Shown here: positions 23,324 through 34,954 of the stretch, piece after piece | Position numbering within the stretch: the first letter of the stretch is position 1 | How the letters are laid out: each line of letters begins with the position of its first letter | NCBI RefSeq assembly: GCF_030272615.1 | Contig: NC_081412.1 | Coordinates: forward strand, 670,744,852 to 670,808,851 | Length of the DNA: 64,000 nt | Source of the DNA: Cryptomeria japonica | Lineage: Eukaryota > Streptophyta > Pinopsida > Cupressales > Cupressaceae | Reading direction: 5' to 3' | The notes under the pieces: generated by a model | Database searches by the model: none | What the model saw: the letters and a program-made list of their open reading frames with translations, nothing else | Told to the model about the DNA's origin: nothing | Made by a program: the position numbers and the translations under genes

Positions 23324-26225
23324 TCAATCAAGTGAGCCTTTAGGATCAGCTCTAACCCGTATTGTGTCAAGTATTGCCTCGTGGTCAGATTCACGAACTT
23401 TCCATAAAATCTTGTTATGAGGTCTACCACGATACTTCATCAAATGAATATTTGTTGCAACCACAAGGTTAGAGAAATGAAGAATATGTCTGTGTGTTTC
23501 AAAGTCCTCAAACAACCAAACATCATAATTCTTGATAGGGTATCTCCGAAACCATGTTCCTGTCATGATAACAGACCCTATTGGGTACTCAATACCCTCT
23601 CTGTCAGTGATTGTGGTTGTCAATTTTCTTTTAGGCTCAACACAACGACACAAATAGTAATCTATTCCTTCTTCATTGTTCTCTTCTGCAACAACTGCAT
23701 ACACATGACCTTCATTTTATAAAGTGTTAATTAATACCAAAAATAAAGTATGATGTACAACAAAATGAACCAAAAAGAATAATTGCAAAAAAATTAACTC
23801 AAAAAATCACTTGAATCCACTAGGTCGGATACATGGTCAAAATCCACTGATGTCTCCATCTGGCTCGATTGTAGTGCTTTGGGAATTTGATATGAATCAA
23901 TGGGAACCAACAGTCTACAAGACCATTTGTCAACCCACTCTTCTGATTCACATTCTTCCCACAAACAATACATGCATGAAGAGAAAAAACATACCATCTA
24001 TCTTGTATAAATTACCAGTGAACTTGAATTTGAACTCATAAATGAGTGCATGTCACTCAATCCTACAACTGTACAACAATATAGATAGTTTTCAATGTTA
24101 GATTCAATGATCAACCAAAAATATCTACAAACCAATGACATACCTGGATTACCTAGACCCATCGTAGACTTACACCATCACACAATTGTTTCTGCATCTA
24201 CCAACTCAGCACCACCTTCGTACTTCAATTCTTCCCTAGCTAGGGCTCTTTTCACACATGCTCCTGCACCATCGTGCTCTCCCTTACCATGTCCAACCTT
24301 AGTGAAATTCCAAAAATGTTGTACACCGCTTGTCACATGCATCCTTGTCAACCAATAAAACATCCTTGCATTCTTGAATTGTGCGGTGCAATTATCTGAC
24401 CCTATTAAGTGCTGGTTGTATCGTATGTTCCTTTCCCTTAAACTATCATAGAAAACTTTAAAGCATCCTTGTACAAATTCCGATGAATGAGTATGATCAT
24501 CACTTATGTAGAAGTGATACTCTCTTACAACCTTTCTATCCTCCTCTATGCTATCATCTGCATGCATGAATGCTATGTGTACAAAAATAGAAACTTGTGT
24601 AGAGTGATAATACATGGATTGCACTTCATTTTGAAGTTGTAGTGTATAATTTTCAGCGAAATCAACGATAGAGACAATGGTTCCAAGAGGAAATGTGTCC
24701 TTACATAACTTGAATTGCTCATCTAACCATCGAGCTCTATGTGTATGCATTATGTACTCATAAACTAGTTTCTCTTGAAACATTTTCATAAATTGAGCTA
24801 CACATATATCATTTTTCACTGGCTCACATCTCTTCAAATCTTTTCCATCTTTAACTCCATATGTGACTGTCTTGTATTTTCAGAAAGAAACTAGTTTCGT
24901 ACCAATTTCATGTGTGCTCTCCAAATGTATGCATCTTAGTAAACGTTGCAAACCACCACATATAGCACAAGAACCTTCCAAACAAGGCATCTTATAATAA
25001 ATGCAACCATCATGTCTATTACATAGCACACTTGAAATAAATTCTCTTGTCGACTTAGGAGGTGCTTGTATATTACATTCCTGCAAAACATCGTTAGTGT
25101 GCAAAGTAGAACAAATATGATGAAAAATATCATAATGCATAGAAAATTCAATATGCATCCTTCAACAACACGTGGTGCATACATGATTAATCTTAATATA
25201 AAAAGGTTTTTCCATTTCAAAAAATCTTTGAGAAACTTTTATTTGAGGAAACTTTTGAAGGAATCTTTCATAAAATTTAGTTTGAGTCATATCGAAATAG
25301 TGTTTCGCATGTGGCTCACAATTTTTAGACCCAATTCGCCTTCTAACAACATCTCTTTGGTTGGGCGATACTCTTGTGTTGTCATAACAAAAATTTTCAG
25401 TTAATGTTTTTAGTGCATCAACAACAACCTTGTCTTTGCGTGGTAGTCTACCCATGAATGCCCAAAGAGAATTATTGTTAGGTTCCTCTATTTGTTCTCG
25501 CCTCTTTAATGCTTTACTTAATGTTGTTCTACTAACGTTTAATGACTTACTTATTTTGCTTATCAAACGATTTTTTTTATTTTCTTGCTCATTATGGTTG
25601 ATGTAATGACACGTCGAGTAGCATTGGAATCTTTACTACATGATTTTGAACCAATAGATTGATATGCATCAAATAGATTTCTGACAGTAGTTCTTTCATT
25701 GTTACTTTCAGATGATCTTAGGCCTAGAATTTTCATTGTCTCTCTAAAATTCAAATTTTTAATCATTTGAACAATTAATTAACATCTTGCGGTTTGATTT
25801 AAGTTTTTAAAATAGTTTTGCCACATTCTTTTAACCATTGTCCTACAAGTTCGTTCATTCATTTTATTGGGCATTGACTTCAATATATTCTCATCAATGT
25901 CAATTAGATACTTTGGTTTCCTATGAATGATTCTAGGAGGTGTTAACATCGGTGCATTATGTACATTCAATTCATCAAGTAGAGAAGGTATAATATGTTC
26001 ATCATTTAATTGATTATTCAATGCGGTATCTTCTTTAATTGCATTAGGTTCAAATGGCAAATTATCAAATGTTTCTTCTTCAATTGCATTAGGTGCATTA
26101 TATTCATTTGGTAAATCGAATTGAGATGTTGAGGATGACATACCTTCTTCTCCCATTGTTCTTATGTCACACAATTTCTTCATACGCTGCCTTTGTATTT
26201 CCTTTTGAGCCTCTTGTTGTTCCAT
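23324..26225 (-). pseudogene. DDE-type transposase-like gene, disabled
   Basis: Read right to left from the ATG at 26225. The order is: an N-terminal region rich in Asn and Glu, a helix-turn-helix-like segment (ISKISKSLNVSRTTLSKALK, 25566-25507), a Cys-rich part (CTTCC, then CLEGSCAICGGLQRLLRC), then a catalytic-looking core 24837-24178 with VSIVDFAENY, GSDNCTAQFKNAR and GHGKGEHDGAGACVKRA. Acidic residues in VDFAENY and GSDN, with a later Asp or Glu, fit a DDE/D RNase H fold. The SD..xxQFKN and HGKGxxDGxGxxVKR pattern is one I recall from uncharacterised transposase-like proteins of animals and plants. Introns follow near 24160, and C-terminal exons end at 23324. Breaks: in-frame stops near 25779, 25160, 24888 and 24176, and a one-base loss in an A-run near 25572. 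Confidence 0.65.
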
Positions 26226-26660
26226 TGTTCCTCACTTGTTCTTTCCCATGGTTGATAATGGTTGACCTAAATAGAATCATATTACATATATATGTAAAGA
26301 AAAGTTCAAAAATAAATAAATAACCATAAATATGCATCTTATCACTATTTTTTGGAATCAAACTATTAAACAATCACAATTCAATCATTTGAAACCATGC
26401 AAAAACAAAAAGCTAATAAAAACAACAATTCAATCATTTGAAATCATGCAAAAACAAAAAATTCACTTCCTTTTATGTATACAACAATGATAGAAGTGCA
26501 GACACAGTTCTAGTGGGGCCTTCAATGACCTCAAAAACTTCTTTTGAGGCCATTGAGGCTCTTGGGCAACTAAAACTATGTCTATAAACCATGTATGCGC
26601 TGTTAGACCATAAAATGTTGACAAGCCCAACAGTATTCTTTTTTCCCATTCTGGGCTGAT

Positions 26661-26835
26661 AAGTAGCCCGTACGCGTTACTAAGCCTAAAAAATATTATC
26701 GCAGGGTAACGAATAATGGGAATAGTAGCCCGTACGCGCTTATGAGTAATAAGTACTGCGTACGTGCTACTAAGCCTTAAAAAAGTTATGGTAGGGCAGG
26801 GAACTAATAGTTTTAGTACCTTGTACGCAGTATTG
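26661..26835 (-). repeat. Second right-arm-like array with CGTACGCG cores
   Basis: Three or four units with cores CCGTACGCGT, CCGTACGCGC, GCGTACGTGC and TGTACGCAG, two of them after ATAAGTA(G/C) words as in the array at 29302-29378. It lies about 440 bases upstream of the transposase start at 26225, so like the left array it precedes a gene of the element. Confidence 0.7.
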
Positions 26836-26841
26836 AGAGAG

Positions 26842-26928
<87 letters not shown>

Positions 26929-27717
26929 GAGAGAGGAGGGGGGTGGGAGAGAAGAGGGGGGTGGGAGAGAAGAAGGGGTATGGAGGAAGGGAGAGGGAGA
27001 GAGGGAAGGAGGGAGAGGAAGAGAGAGGGAGAGAGGGAGAGAAGAGGGGGGGGAAGGGAGAGAGAGGGAGAGAGGTAGAGGGAGGGAGAGAGAGAAGGAG
27101 AGAGGGAAGGAGGGAGAGGGAGAGAGAGGGAGAGAGGGAGAGAAGAGGGGGGAAAGGGAGAGAGAGGGAGAGAAGAGGGGGGAAGGTAGAGAGAGGGTGA
27201 GAGGTAGAGGGAGGGGGAGAGAGAGAGGTAGAGGAAGGGAGAGAGAGAGATAGAGGAGGGAGGGATAGAGGGAGGGAGAGGAGAGAGAGAGGGGGAGAAG
27301 AGAGAGGGGGGAGGGAGAGGGAGAGAGAGGGAGAGAAGAGGGGGGAAGGGAGAGGTAGAGGTAGGGAGAGAGGGAGAGAAGAGTGGGGAGGGAAGGTAGA
27401 GAGAGGGAGAGAGGATGGGAGAGAAGAAGGGGTATGGAGGAAGGGAGAGAGAGAGAGAGAGAGAGAGGGGAAGGTAGAGGGAGGGAGAGAGGTAGAGGGA
27501 GGGAGAGAAGAGGAGAGAGAGAGAGAGAGAGAGAGGGGAAGGTGGAGGAGAGAGAGAGGGAGAGAGAGAGAGACGGGGGAGGGGAAGGTAGAGAGAGGGA
27601 GAGAGGTAGATTGGAGGGAGAGAGGGAGAGAAAGAGGGGGGGTGGGAGAGAAGAAGGGGTATGGAGGAAGGGAGGAGGGAGAGAGAGAGAGAGAGAGGAG
27701 GAGAGAGAGAGAGAGAG

Positions 27718-27811
<94 letters not shown>

Positions 27812-28149
27812 AGGGTGGGAGGAGAAGGGGTGTGTGAAGGAAGGGAGAGGGAGAGAGGGAAGGAGGGAGAGGAGAGAAAGGGAGAGAGGGAGAGAAGAGG
27901 GGGGAAGGGAGGGAGAGGGAGAGGAGAGGGGGGAGGGAGAGGGAGGGAGGAGAGAGAGGGACGAGAGGTGAGAAAAGAGGGCGGGGAAGGGAAGAGGTAG
28001 AGAGAGGGAGAGAGGGAGAGAAGGAGGGGGGAGGGATGGTAGAGAGAGGGAGAGAGGTAGAGGGAGGGAGATGGAGAGGAGAGAGAGAAGAGGGGGGGAG
28101 GGGGTGGGAGAGAAGAAGGGGTATGGAGGATGGGAGAGGGAGATGAGGT

Positions 28150-28185
<36 letters not shown>

Positions 28186-28222
28186 GGGAAGAGTAGGGGG
28201 GAGGGAAAGAGGAGGGGTCTTA
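26836..28222. repeat. Polypurine (GA)n/(GGGA)n tract, about 1.4 kb
   Basis: Almost pure A/G on the + strand, mixing GA runs with GGGAGAG and GGGGGA blocks. A 60-70-base unit around GGGGTATGGAGGAAGGGAG recurs near 26975, 27430, 27655 and 28115. The long open frames on both strands here (Leu/Ser/Pro on minus, Arg/Glu/Gly on plus) are artefacts of the repeat. A tract this pure could form triple-helical (H) DNA. Confidence 0.97.
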
Positions 28223-28982
28223 AGGGGTCACAGGGTACCATATGACCCTCTTAGCGAAACAATACGACCCTCTAATGACACCTAAGGGGTCATATGGTGG
28301 GCTAATAAAATGATATATTAAATTTAAAGTTATGAATAAACATCATACAACGAGACTCCAAGCGAACAAACAACGAGGGCTTCACTAAAAAGAAAGTGTA
28401 AGAGTTTGACCTAACCCTAAGAGTACTACCTAAGTTCTAAAATATATGATGCTCTTGAATTTGCAAGGTTATAAAGACTAATCTCGAATTGTGACTATAG
28501 GAATTACACACTTGATTTCTTTCATGGGTATGTACCGTTCCAAGCTGTTTGACAAGTGATGATCATCATATACTACTACTGCCATGCATACAACAAACTT
28601 TAATTTCTTTAAGTGATAGGCGTTGTGTAACAACATGGGAAATCTCGCATACCCACCACTATCATTCTACAGGACATCATTTGTGTTACTCTCCCTCTTT
28701 CTCTTCCTACCGGTTGTTTTCTTCTGAAAAACATATTGCAGGTACTCTAACTCATCATGTTGCTTTGTTGACACTATTTTCCAGATTTGCTTTACTCATT
28801 AAAAACACATTCAAGAAGAATATTGCTACAGGTTTCCCTATTTGTCAATATGGTAATACACCTATGGTTCAATTTCAAACCCTATTCCTCCTATTCAATA
28901 TACACACAAAAATCTAGCAGTCAATTTTTTTAGGGGAGGATACATGATAAAAATCAAAGAGGAAGTTGCAGACAAGAAATAA
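28223..28982. other. Spacer between polypurine tracts
   Basis: No gene recognised. Near its left end an imperfect inverted repeat of about 18 bases pairs ACCATATGACCCTCTTA (28238-28254) with TAAGGGGTCATATGGT (28283-28298). An open frame at 28549-28917 has no recognisable motif. Confidence 0.5.
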
Positions 28983-29079
28983 ATTCACTTACTTCTATAG
29001 AAGTGTAGACACAGTTGCAGTGGGGTATGGAGGGAGGGAGGGAGAGAATAAGAGAAAGAGGGATGGGGTATGGAGGAAG

Positions 29080-29083
29080 GGAG

Positions 29084-29164
<81 letters not shown>

Positions 29165-29172
29165 GAGGGGGA
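29080..29172. repeat. (GA)n microsatellite
   Basis: A second, nearly pure GA run of about 90 bases, preceded by the same GGGGTATGGAGGAAGGG unit seen in the large polypurine tract. This links the two tracts by duplication. Confidence 0.95.
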
Positions 29173-29301
29173 GACAATACACTTACATGTGTATATATAT
29201 GTTTAATATATTATATGTATATAAACATATTATATATACAATGTCATATTATACACATATTATATATTACATATATTCTATGTATATACACATATTATAC
29301 A

Positions 29302-29378
29302 ATAGCGCGTACGCGCTGCTTACACTATAAGTACCCCGTACGCGCTTTTTAATCCATAAGTACCCCATACACGCTTTT
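29302..29378 (-). repeat. Right subterminal array, 29-bp period
   Basis: Units ATAAGTACCCCGTACGCGC... repeat at 29 bases (about 29327 and 29356), after a perfect palindromic core GCGCGTACGCGC. The reverse complement GGATTAAAAAGCGCGTAC aligns with the left-arm unit GGAAAATGAGCGCGTAC, so the left and right arms are in inverted orientation. Confidence 0.75.
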
Positions 29379-29509
29379 GACTGTTTAGGCTTGAAAATAG
29401 GCCTGGATGACAAAGCTACGGATTGGAAGTTTGATTTCCCTCCATTTCTCTCATTTTTGACGTGTTTTATTTTATCAACTTGGTTTATCGACTTTGCCAT
29501 CATCAGGTT

Positions 29510-31630
29510 TACACTTCATAAAGTGGGTATTTCTAAAATTGCCACCATATTTTCACCCATCTTTTGAGCTTTCTAACCATATAATTTGTTTTCAATTTGA
29601 ACAACAATAACATATTATTATTGAATTTCTTTTACTAGTGTCTCCATAGTTTTCACAGAAATAGGTGCACCATTTTTTGAATAACTTTTGATATACTTAT
29701 CCAAATTTAAAAAACTTTATACATTATTTTAGTGCACTTGATTCTTTACAATTTAAAAAAAAAAATTGTATTTTCGATTTGTTTAGTGCAACTTATGCTT
29801 CGCACATGAACAGGTACCTAATTTTCAGGATGTGCTCGATTGGAAAAATCATAAAAAAAAAATACTCAACAAAAAATTACAAAACAATACATATCTTCTA
29901 GTGATCACTCTTAAGTATCTTTATGACAAAGGATTTGTCAAAATACTAAATCTAACTATGACTTTTTTGATGCGCACGTCAGACACTATGTTATGTTTTT
30001 AAAAAAAAATCATGGTTAGTTTTTTGTGTGTGAAGGATTTGACCCCCTTAATCTTATCCAATTTTGAAAAAGTTTATTAGTTTGGAGACTAGATTTAGAG
30101 TACTACAATATTTGTTGTTTGATTATCTTCATATCTTGAGTGGATGACTTTCAAATTTTGCCTCCAAGTTCAGGTTCACCTGATTTCAGAAAAAAAAGTA
30201 TGCACTTATACCCCCCTTTTTGACCACCATCTTTGTGAACTTACCCTACTATACAAGTACAATCTCAGATCTTATTGTCCTTGAGGTCAAGATGACAAAA
30301 AAGGGATGTAGAGAGTATGAGTTACATGATGAATTTGACATTGTCACAATGCCTTTCTCTTCTCATTCAAATGACCAATCCTATCAACAAGGGAATAAAA
30401 ACGAGCCTAACACAAAGGAATATGAATCCAATATGTTTTTGTCACTAGGCACACTTGAGGATGAACACCTTAAGAATGATATTAATATGTGGTTGTACAA
30501 GTATGACTCAATTATAAATATAATTATTTTGATTATTTATAATAGAATTTTCCTATGCCCCTCCACATTAATTATAACATGAACTGCAATGATAAAGGAT
30601 CGGGCCTTAATTAACAAGGTATTATGGAACCAATTTATCTTCAAGAAAATTTTCATAGAAGAGGTCTTGGATAAATACCGCCATAATAATTACCTATAGA
30701 ACCATATAGTACCTCTAATGATGATGAAACAAATTATAATTTTGTGCATAGTATTATATAGATAGAATCATTACATTCTCATTTAATGATATAATTTATC
30801 CCCACTATTCCATGATGATTTCATCATTATACTTGACCTTCAACTCTGCTATAGATTAGAATTATAGATTGGGATCAAGAAGGCCTCACATCTCTTAAAA
30901 CACTAGAAAAATATGAGGCATTCATTAAGTTCATGAGAATTCATGACATCCTACCCTTGGTGACCACAAATCAAGTTTTGATATGAATGAACATCATTTA
31001 TTACTTTGGGGAGCAAGATGAGTTCCATAGTCATAAAAATGGTAAAATGAGAAAAGAAATAAAGTGTCCCCTAGTGAAATCCCCCCTCAAGTGCTATTAG
31101 TCTCAAGAAAAGTAAAAACTAAGTATGTATCTCTTAGTTAAACCACCTTAAGGTGTAAGAAGATGATGAACTTAATTTATGTCCCTCAATGATATCATAA
31201 TGTCAAGAGAGGTCTAATATTTTAGTTGAAGACATGAAACTTGTTTGTAAGTGTCAACCAATCTCTCAACTACTCCACACCAATATAAAATTTCAGTGGG
31301 GTGATTCTTGTTAGTAGACTTGTGACCAAAGGAAGGAGTATCAAGCTTCATCATTTGTGCATTAGGCTCAAATTATTTACAAGATAGCATCTCTTTACAT
31401 ATCAATTGCATGAGTTGTACTATATAGCACATCAGGATGAGATAGGTAAAGAGATCCATTTACTACATTAGTCACATCTTAGTAAGATATGAGATCAAGT
31501 ATTCCCGCATAAAACAAGTGTGCCTATATACCATCTTTAGTTCACAAAGCCTTTGAAACTACATTTGTAATCACCAAATATAGCTCATTTCTTTGGTTGA
31601 CCCACTCAACTATCTTCTATTGAGAATATA
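29510..31630. other. AT-rich DNA, nothing recognised
   Basis: Contains an open frame at 30220-30582 whose product (CREYELHDEFDIVTMPF and onward) I cannot place. No element ends or RNA structures were found. Confidence 0.45.
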
Positions 31631-31639
31631 GTGATAGGA

Positions 31640-32050
31640 TATAGAGGTTGTTGGCAACAATTCAAAAAACTGAGGCCTGGGGGGTGAATCAGTTTGCACC
31701 AGAATCTCAAAACCTTACTACAATTTAACCTCAACATAGATTTGATAGTTAAAGCATAAAACAACACCACATCAATAACACACATAACACAAAGATTTTT
31801 TATGTTGAAAACCCAGTCAAGGGAAAAAATATGGTGGGAACACACCCACAATCAGATAATTTCCTATTAAGAGTAAGTGAAATATTACAATGGGGAATGC
31901 ACATGCATTCAGGCACACTGCCTAGAGCTCACTACTCAAAATAAGAAATCTGAAAAGGCTACAAACTTTAGGGAAGGTTCACTACCTTGCAAAAAGTCTC
32001 ACTAACTTACAAAAGCATTCAGATAGCAGTCCGGAGAATCATGAACTGAT
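31640..32050. repeat. Possible old LTR-type repeat
   Basis: The stretch CTGAGGCCTGGGGGGTGAATCAG, followed by a run on AACACAAAGATTTTTTATG and a GTGGGAACACACCCACAATC block, resembles a repeat type I associate with plant LTR elements. No matching second copy or coding region is in the window, so the call is weak. Confidence 0.2.
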
Positions 32051-32059
32051 AAAATAGCA

Positions 32060-34940
32060 TCTTCACATGCCTAAGTACAGTTCCGGTTAAGCTCACTAAC
32101 AATAGTTAACTCCAATCCTAACTCTAATTAAATCTTAACTCTAAACCCAATTGACTCCTAAACTCAACCCTAATGACAATTGTAATAGTTGTTGTAAATA
32201 AATAATAATTATTTTTTATTTAAAAAGAGAGGATAAATAAATGTTTTCTCAATTTCAAAATATTAAAAATTTTTTTGTCTTAAAACCATGATATCCTTCA
32301 CTTGAATGATAATTGATTAAATATTTTAAAGAATTTCTTTTTTAAAAAATATCTTTATTTGTATCATTCTTATTTTTTCAATATAACAAAGTTATCCAAG
32401 CTTCTCCTAATCTCATCCTAGTAGGCCTCAAAGTTATCTTCCTCACCTAAGGTCATAATTGGCACTGGACGGGAGTTCCTAATTAGGACATCATAATGCC
32501 AGGGACGGGAAATCGTTAGGTCATTATCTATATTCACCAGTTTTTTTAATATTCTTAAAATAATATCATTTTTTTAATATTGATAATACATTTATAATTT
32601 AATAAAAATAATTTTAAAAAGATGACTAAAATTATTTAAATATAGAAGGTGATGTTAATTTTCATATATATCATATTATTATGTTAATTATAATATAATA
32701 TAAACATAATATTGATAGGGAATCGATAATAAAGATAAATAATGAAGCCGGTATTATATTAGATAATAATAGATATTAATGTGTTAGACACATTTATTTA
32801 AAAATGACAAAGACCAATATTTAGCTATTATATTTACATCAATCTTTATTTCATTTTCTTTTAAATTTATTAAAAAATTATTTTATTTTATTTATATTAT
32901 TTGTTTTATTTGATTATTAATTCTTTTTATAGATTTACTTTATTAATGTTATATTTAATTAAAAAAGATTATTTAATTTTTTAATATAAATAAATAAAAA
33001 ATAATAAAATAAAATAAAATAATTTTTAAATAAAAAAACTCTTAAATAAATAAAAATATCTTTACAAATAAAATAAGAAATATTAACAATATTTCATTTT
33101 CTTTTAAATTTATTAAAAAATTATTTTATTTTATTTATATTATTTGTTTTATTTGATTATTAATTCTTTTTATAGATTTACTTTATTAATGTTATATTTA
33201 ATTAAAAAAGATTATTTAATTTTTTAATATAAATAAATAAAAAATAATAAAATAAAATAAAATAATTTTTAAATAAAAAAACTCTTAAATAAATAAAAAT
33301 ATCTTTACAAATAAAATAAGAAATATTAACAATATACTTATGTTACAAGGCAATTCTTGTATAAAATATATATCCATCAATTTTTTTTCTCTTTGTCTTG
33401 TGCTTACTTCTTATGTGTATTTAATCCCTACTTTTTCTCTCTCTTGTCAAGTAGAGTCAATTATTAATTCCCTACTTGTTAAAATATTTTTTACGATTCA
33501 CCCAAATTTCTTTCATTCAATATTAATTAAATTTAGGTCAAGAGTGAATGTTGATGTTTAGTTTGAGAGGTACAAGTCATTAATCTATTATTAGTTAATT
33601 GTTTGAATGATCTGAAAGATGATATGAAATAAAAGTTTACAAGGTAATTACATAGAAAAATATGTATTAAGAAAAAATGGGCAAAGAATATTAGGGTTTC
33701 GAGCAACAAAATGATCACGTTGTTAGTCTTAAATAAATTACTTGGCATCCCAATCAACATTTGTTATATATGTTAAAAAATCTCCTCAAAAAATATATTT
33801 TTTTGCTCATCGTTGACTCACCATTGTCGGGTGGGTAAGATGTCAATAATTTAGTTGAATCTAATTATGGAAATAATTAGAACAATGAGGTTGCATTAGA
33901 CAAAACCATATAGCTATGATAAGAACCACAAAACCCTCCTAGAAATTCAATGCATAGCCAACCAAAATGTGACCAATTAAAAGATACAAAAATAGTCCAT
34001 CAATAGGTCAATGGTGCTATCAAGGTTGTAGGACTCACTAACTTAAGTTCTTAGTTTCAAATGATTGGATTTGAGCTTTTAGATAGACCATGTTTTTTTA
34101 TGTTTATGGTTAGTCTAAAGGTCATGCTAAAAAGTAAGGATATGGGAAGATAAATGTGTGCAAACAATCAAGACCGCAATTTGAAGGGGATAGAAAGTGT
34201 GAGAGTAGGAAACCAAACCTAAGAATATCTAGATGTGATTTAGGATTGTATACTGTGAAAAATGATGACAATAAAATATTGCAAAAGGACAAAGATCCAA
34301 CCACAAACAAAATCATAGTTCTACAATAAAGCATTCACCATGCATCAATGAAGAAACCTAAGAACATGAAAATAAACAAATTGAAACCATAATACCATTC
34401 ACATGCCAAGTAGGGTTTGATCTACATTGTATCCTATCTCCATTGATCTTGTTTGATATATTTGCTCTCAGATTTTGTATTTGTACACAAGATCTCAACA
34501 AATAATGGATTGTGGTTGTAGTTGTTTGATTGCAAGAAGGCTTAATTGCATACATCACTAACTTGGGGGTATAAAACGATGAAGGAATCCTATTATATAG
34601 AGAGCTCCTTAGAAAATAAAGGGATAGGATTACTTAAGGTGAGTAGATAAATGGTTGGTTAGGATTAGAGGGTAGGTAGGAAAAATAATAAAATATGAAG
34701 GGGGGTAGGTAGGAGAAATGTAAAGATAAATGACATGTGTCATAGAGGGAAAATCTAATGAATTAATTAAATAAATAAAGATTTATTTATATAATAAAGG
34801 AAGTGGGAATAATTAAAGAAATAAAATATTTATTTACATAAGAAAAGGTTAGACGAAGATAAGTGAATTAATTAAATAAATAAAAAATCTATTTAATTAA
34901 TAGAAGACTTAGAAAAAAATAATCAAATAAATAAAAATAT
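32060..34940. other. AT-rich DNA with one tandem duplication
   Basis: No gene recognised. It includes the 2 x 243-bp duplication listed separately and, at 34740-34945, many ATTAATTAAATAAATAAA words. Confidence 0.5.
32848..33333. repeat. Perfect tandem duplication, 2 x 243 bp
   Basis: 32848-33090 and 33091-33333 appear identical base for base by eye. Both start ATTTCATTTTCTTTTAAAT and end GAAATATTAACAAT. The unit is almost all A/T. Identity in otherwise decayed DNA implies a very recent duplication or an assembly artefact. Confidence 0.93.
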
Positions 34941-34954
34941 CTATTTAATTAAAC

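Larger units (their letters stand above)
16251..29504. mobile_element. Candidate large DNA transposon with two convergent genes
   Basis: Proposed element of about 13.25 kb. Left end 16251-16275 (GATGGTGGCCAGAAAAGTGG...) matches imperfectly the reverse complement of 29482-29504 (GATGATGGCAAAGTCGATAA...). Inside each end, in inverted orientation, come an AAGCCTA word and then a 29-bp-period array with a GCGTACGCGC-like core. Between them lie a forward multi-exon gene (16634-19154), a satellite array (about 19690-22690), a reverse transposase pseudogene (26225-23324), a second right-arm array (26661-26835) and a polypurine tract. No clear target-site duplication was seen. The borders are inference. 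The two genes and arrays are directly visible. Confidence 0.5.

Noticed and set aside
26463-28241. 592-codon open frame on the minus strand, Leu/Ser/Pro-rich, and Arg/Glu/Gly frames on the plus strand
   Set aside because: Pure translation of the polypurine repeat. Open only because GA and GGGA repeats contain no stop in several frames.
28549-28917. 122-codon forward ORF between polypurine tracts
   Set aside because: No recognisable domain, and lies in transposon spacer DNA.
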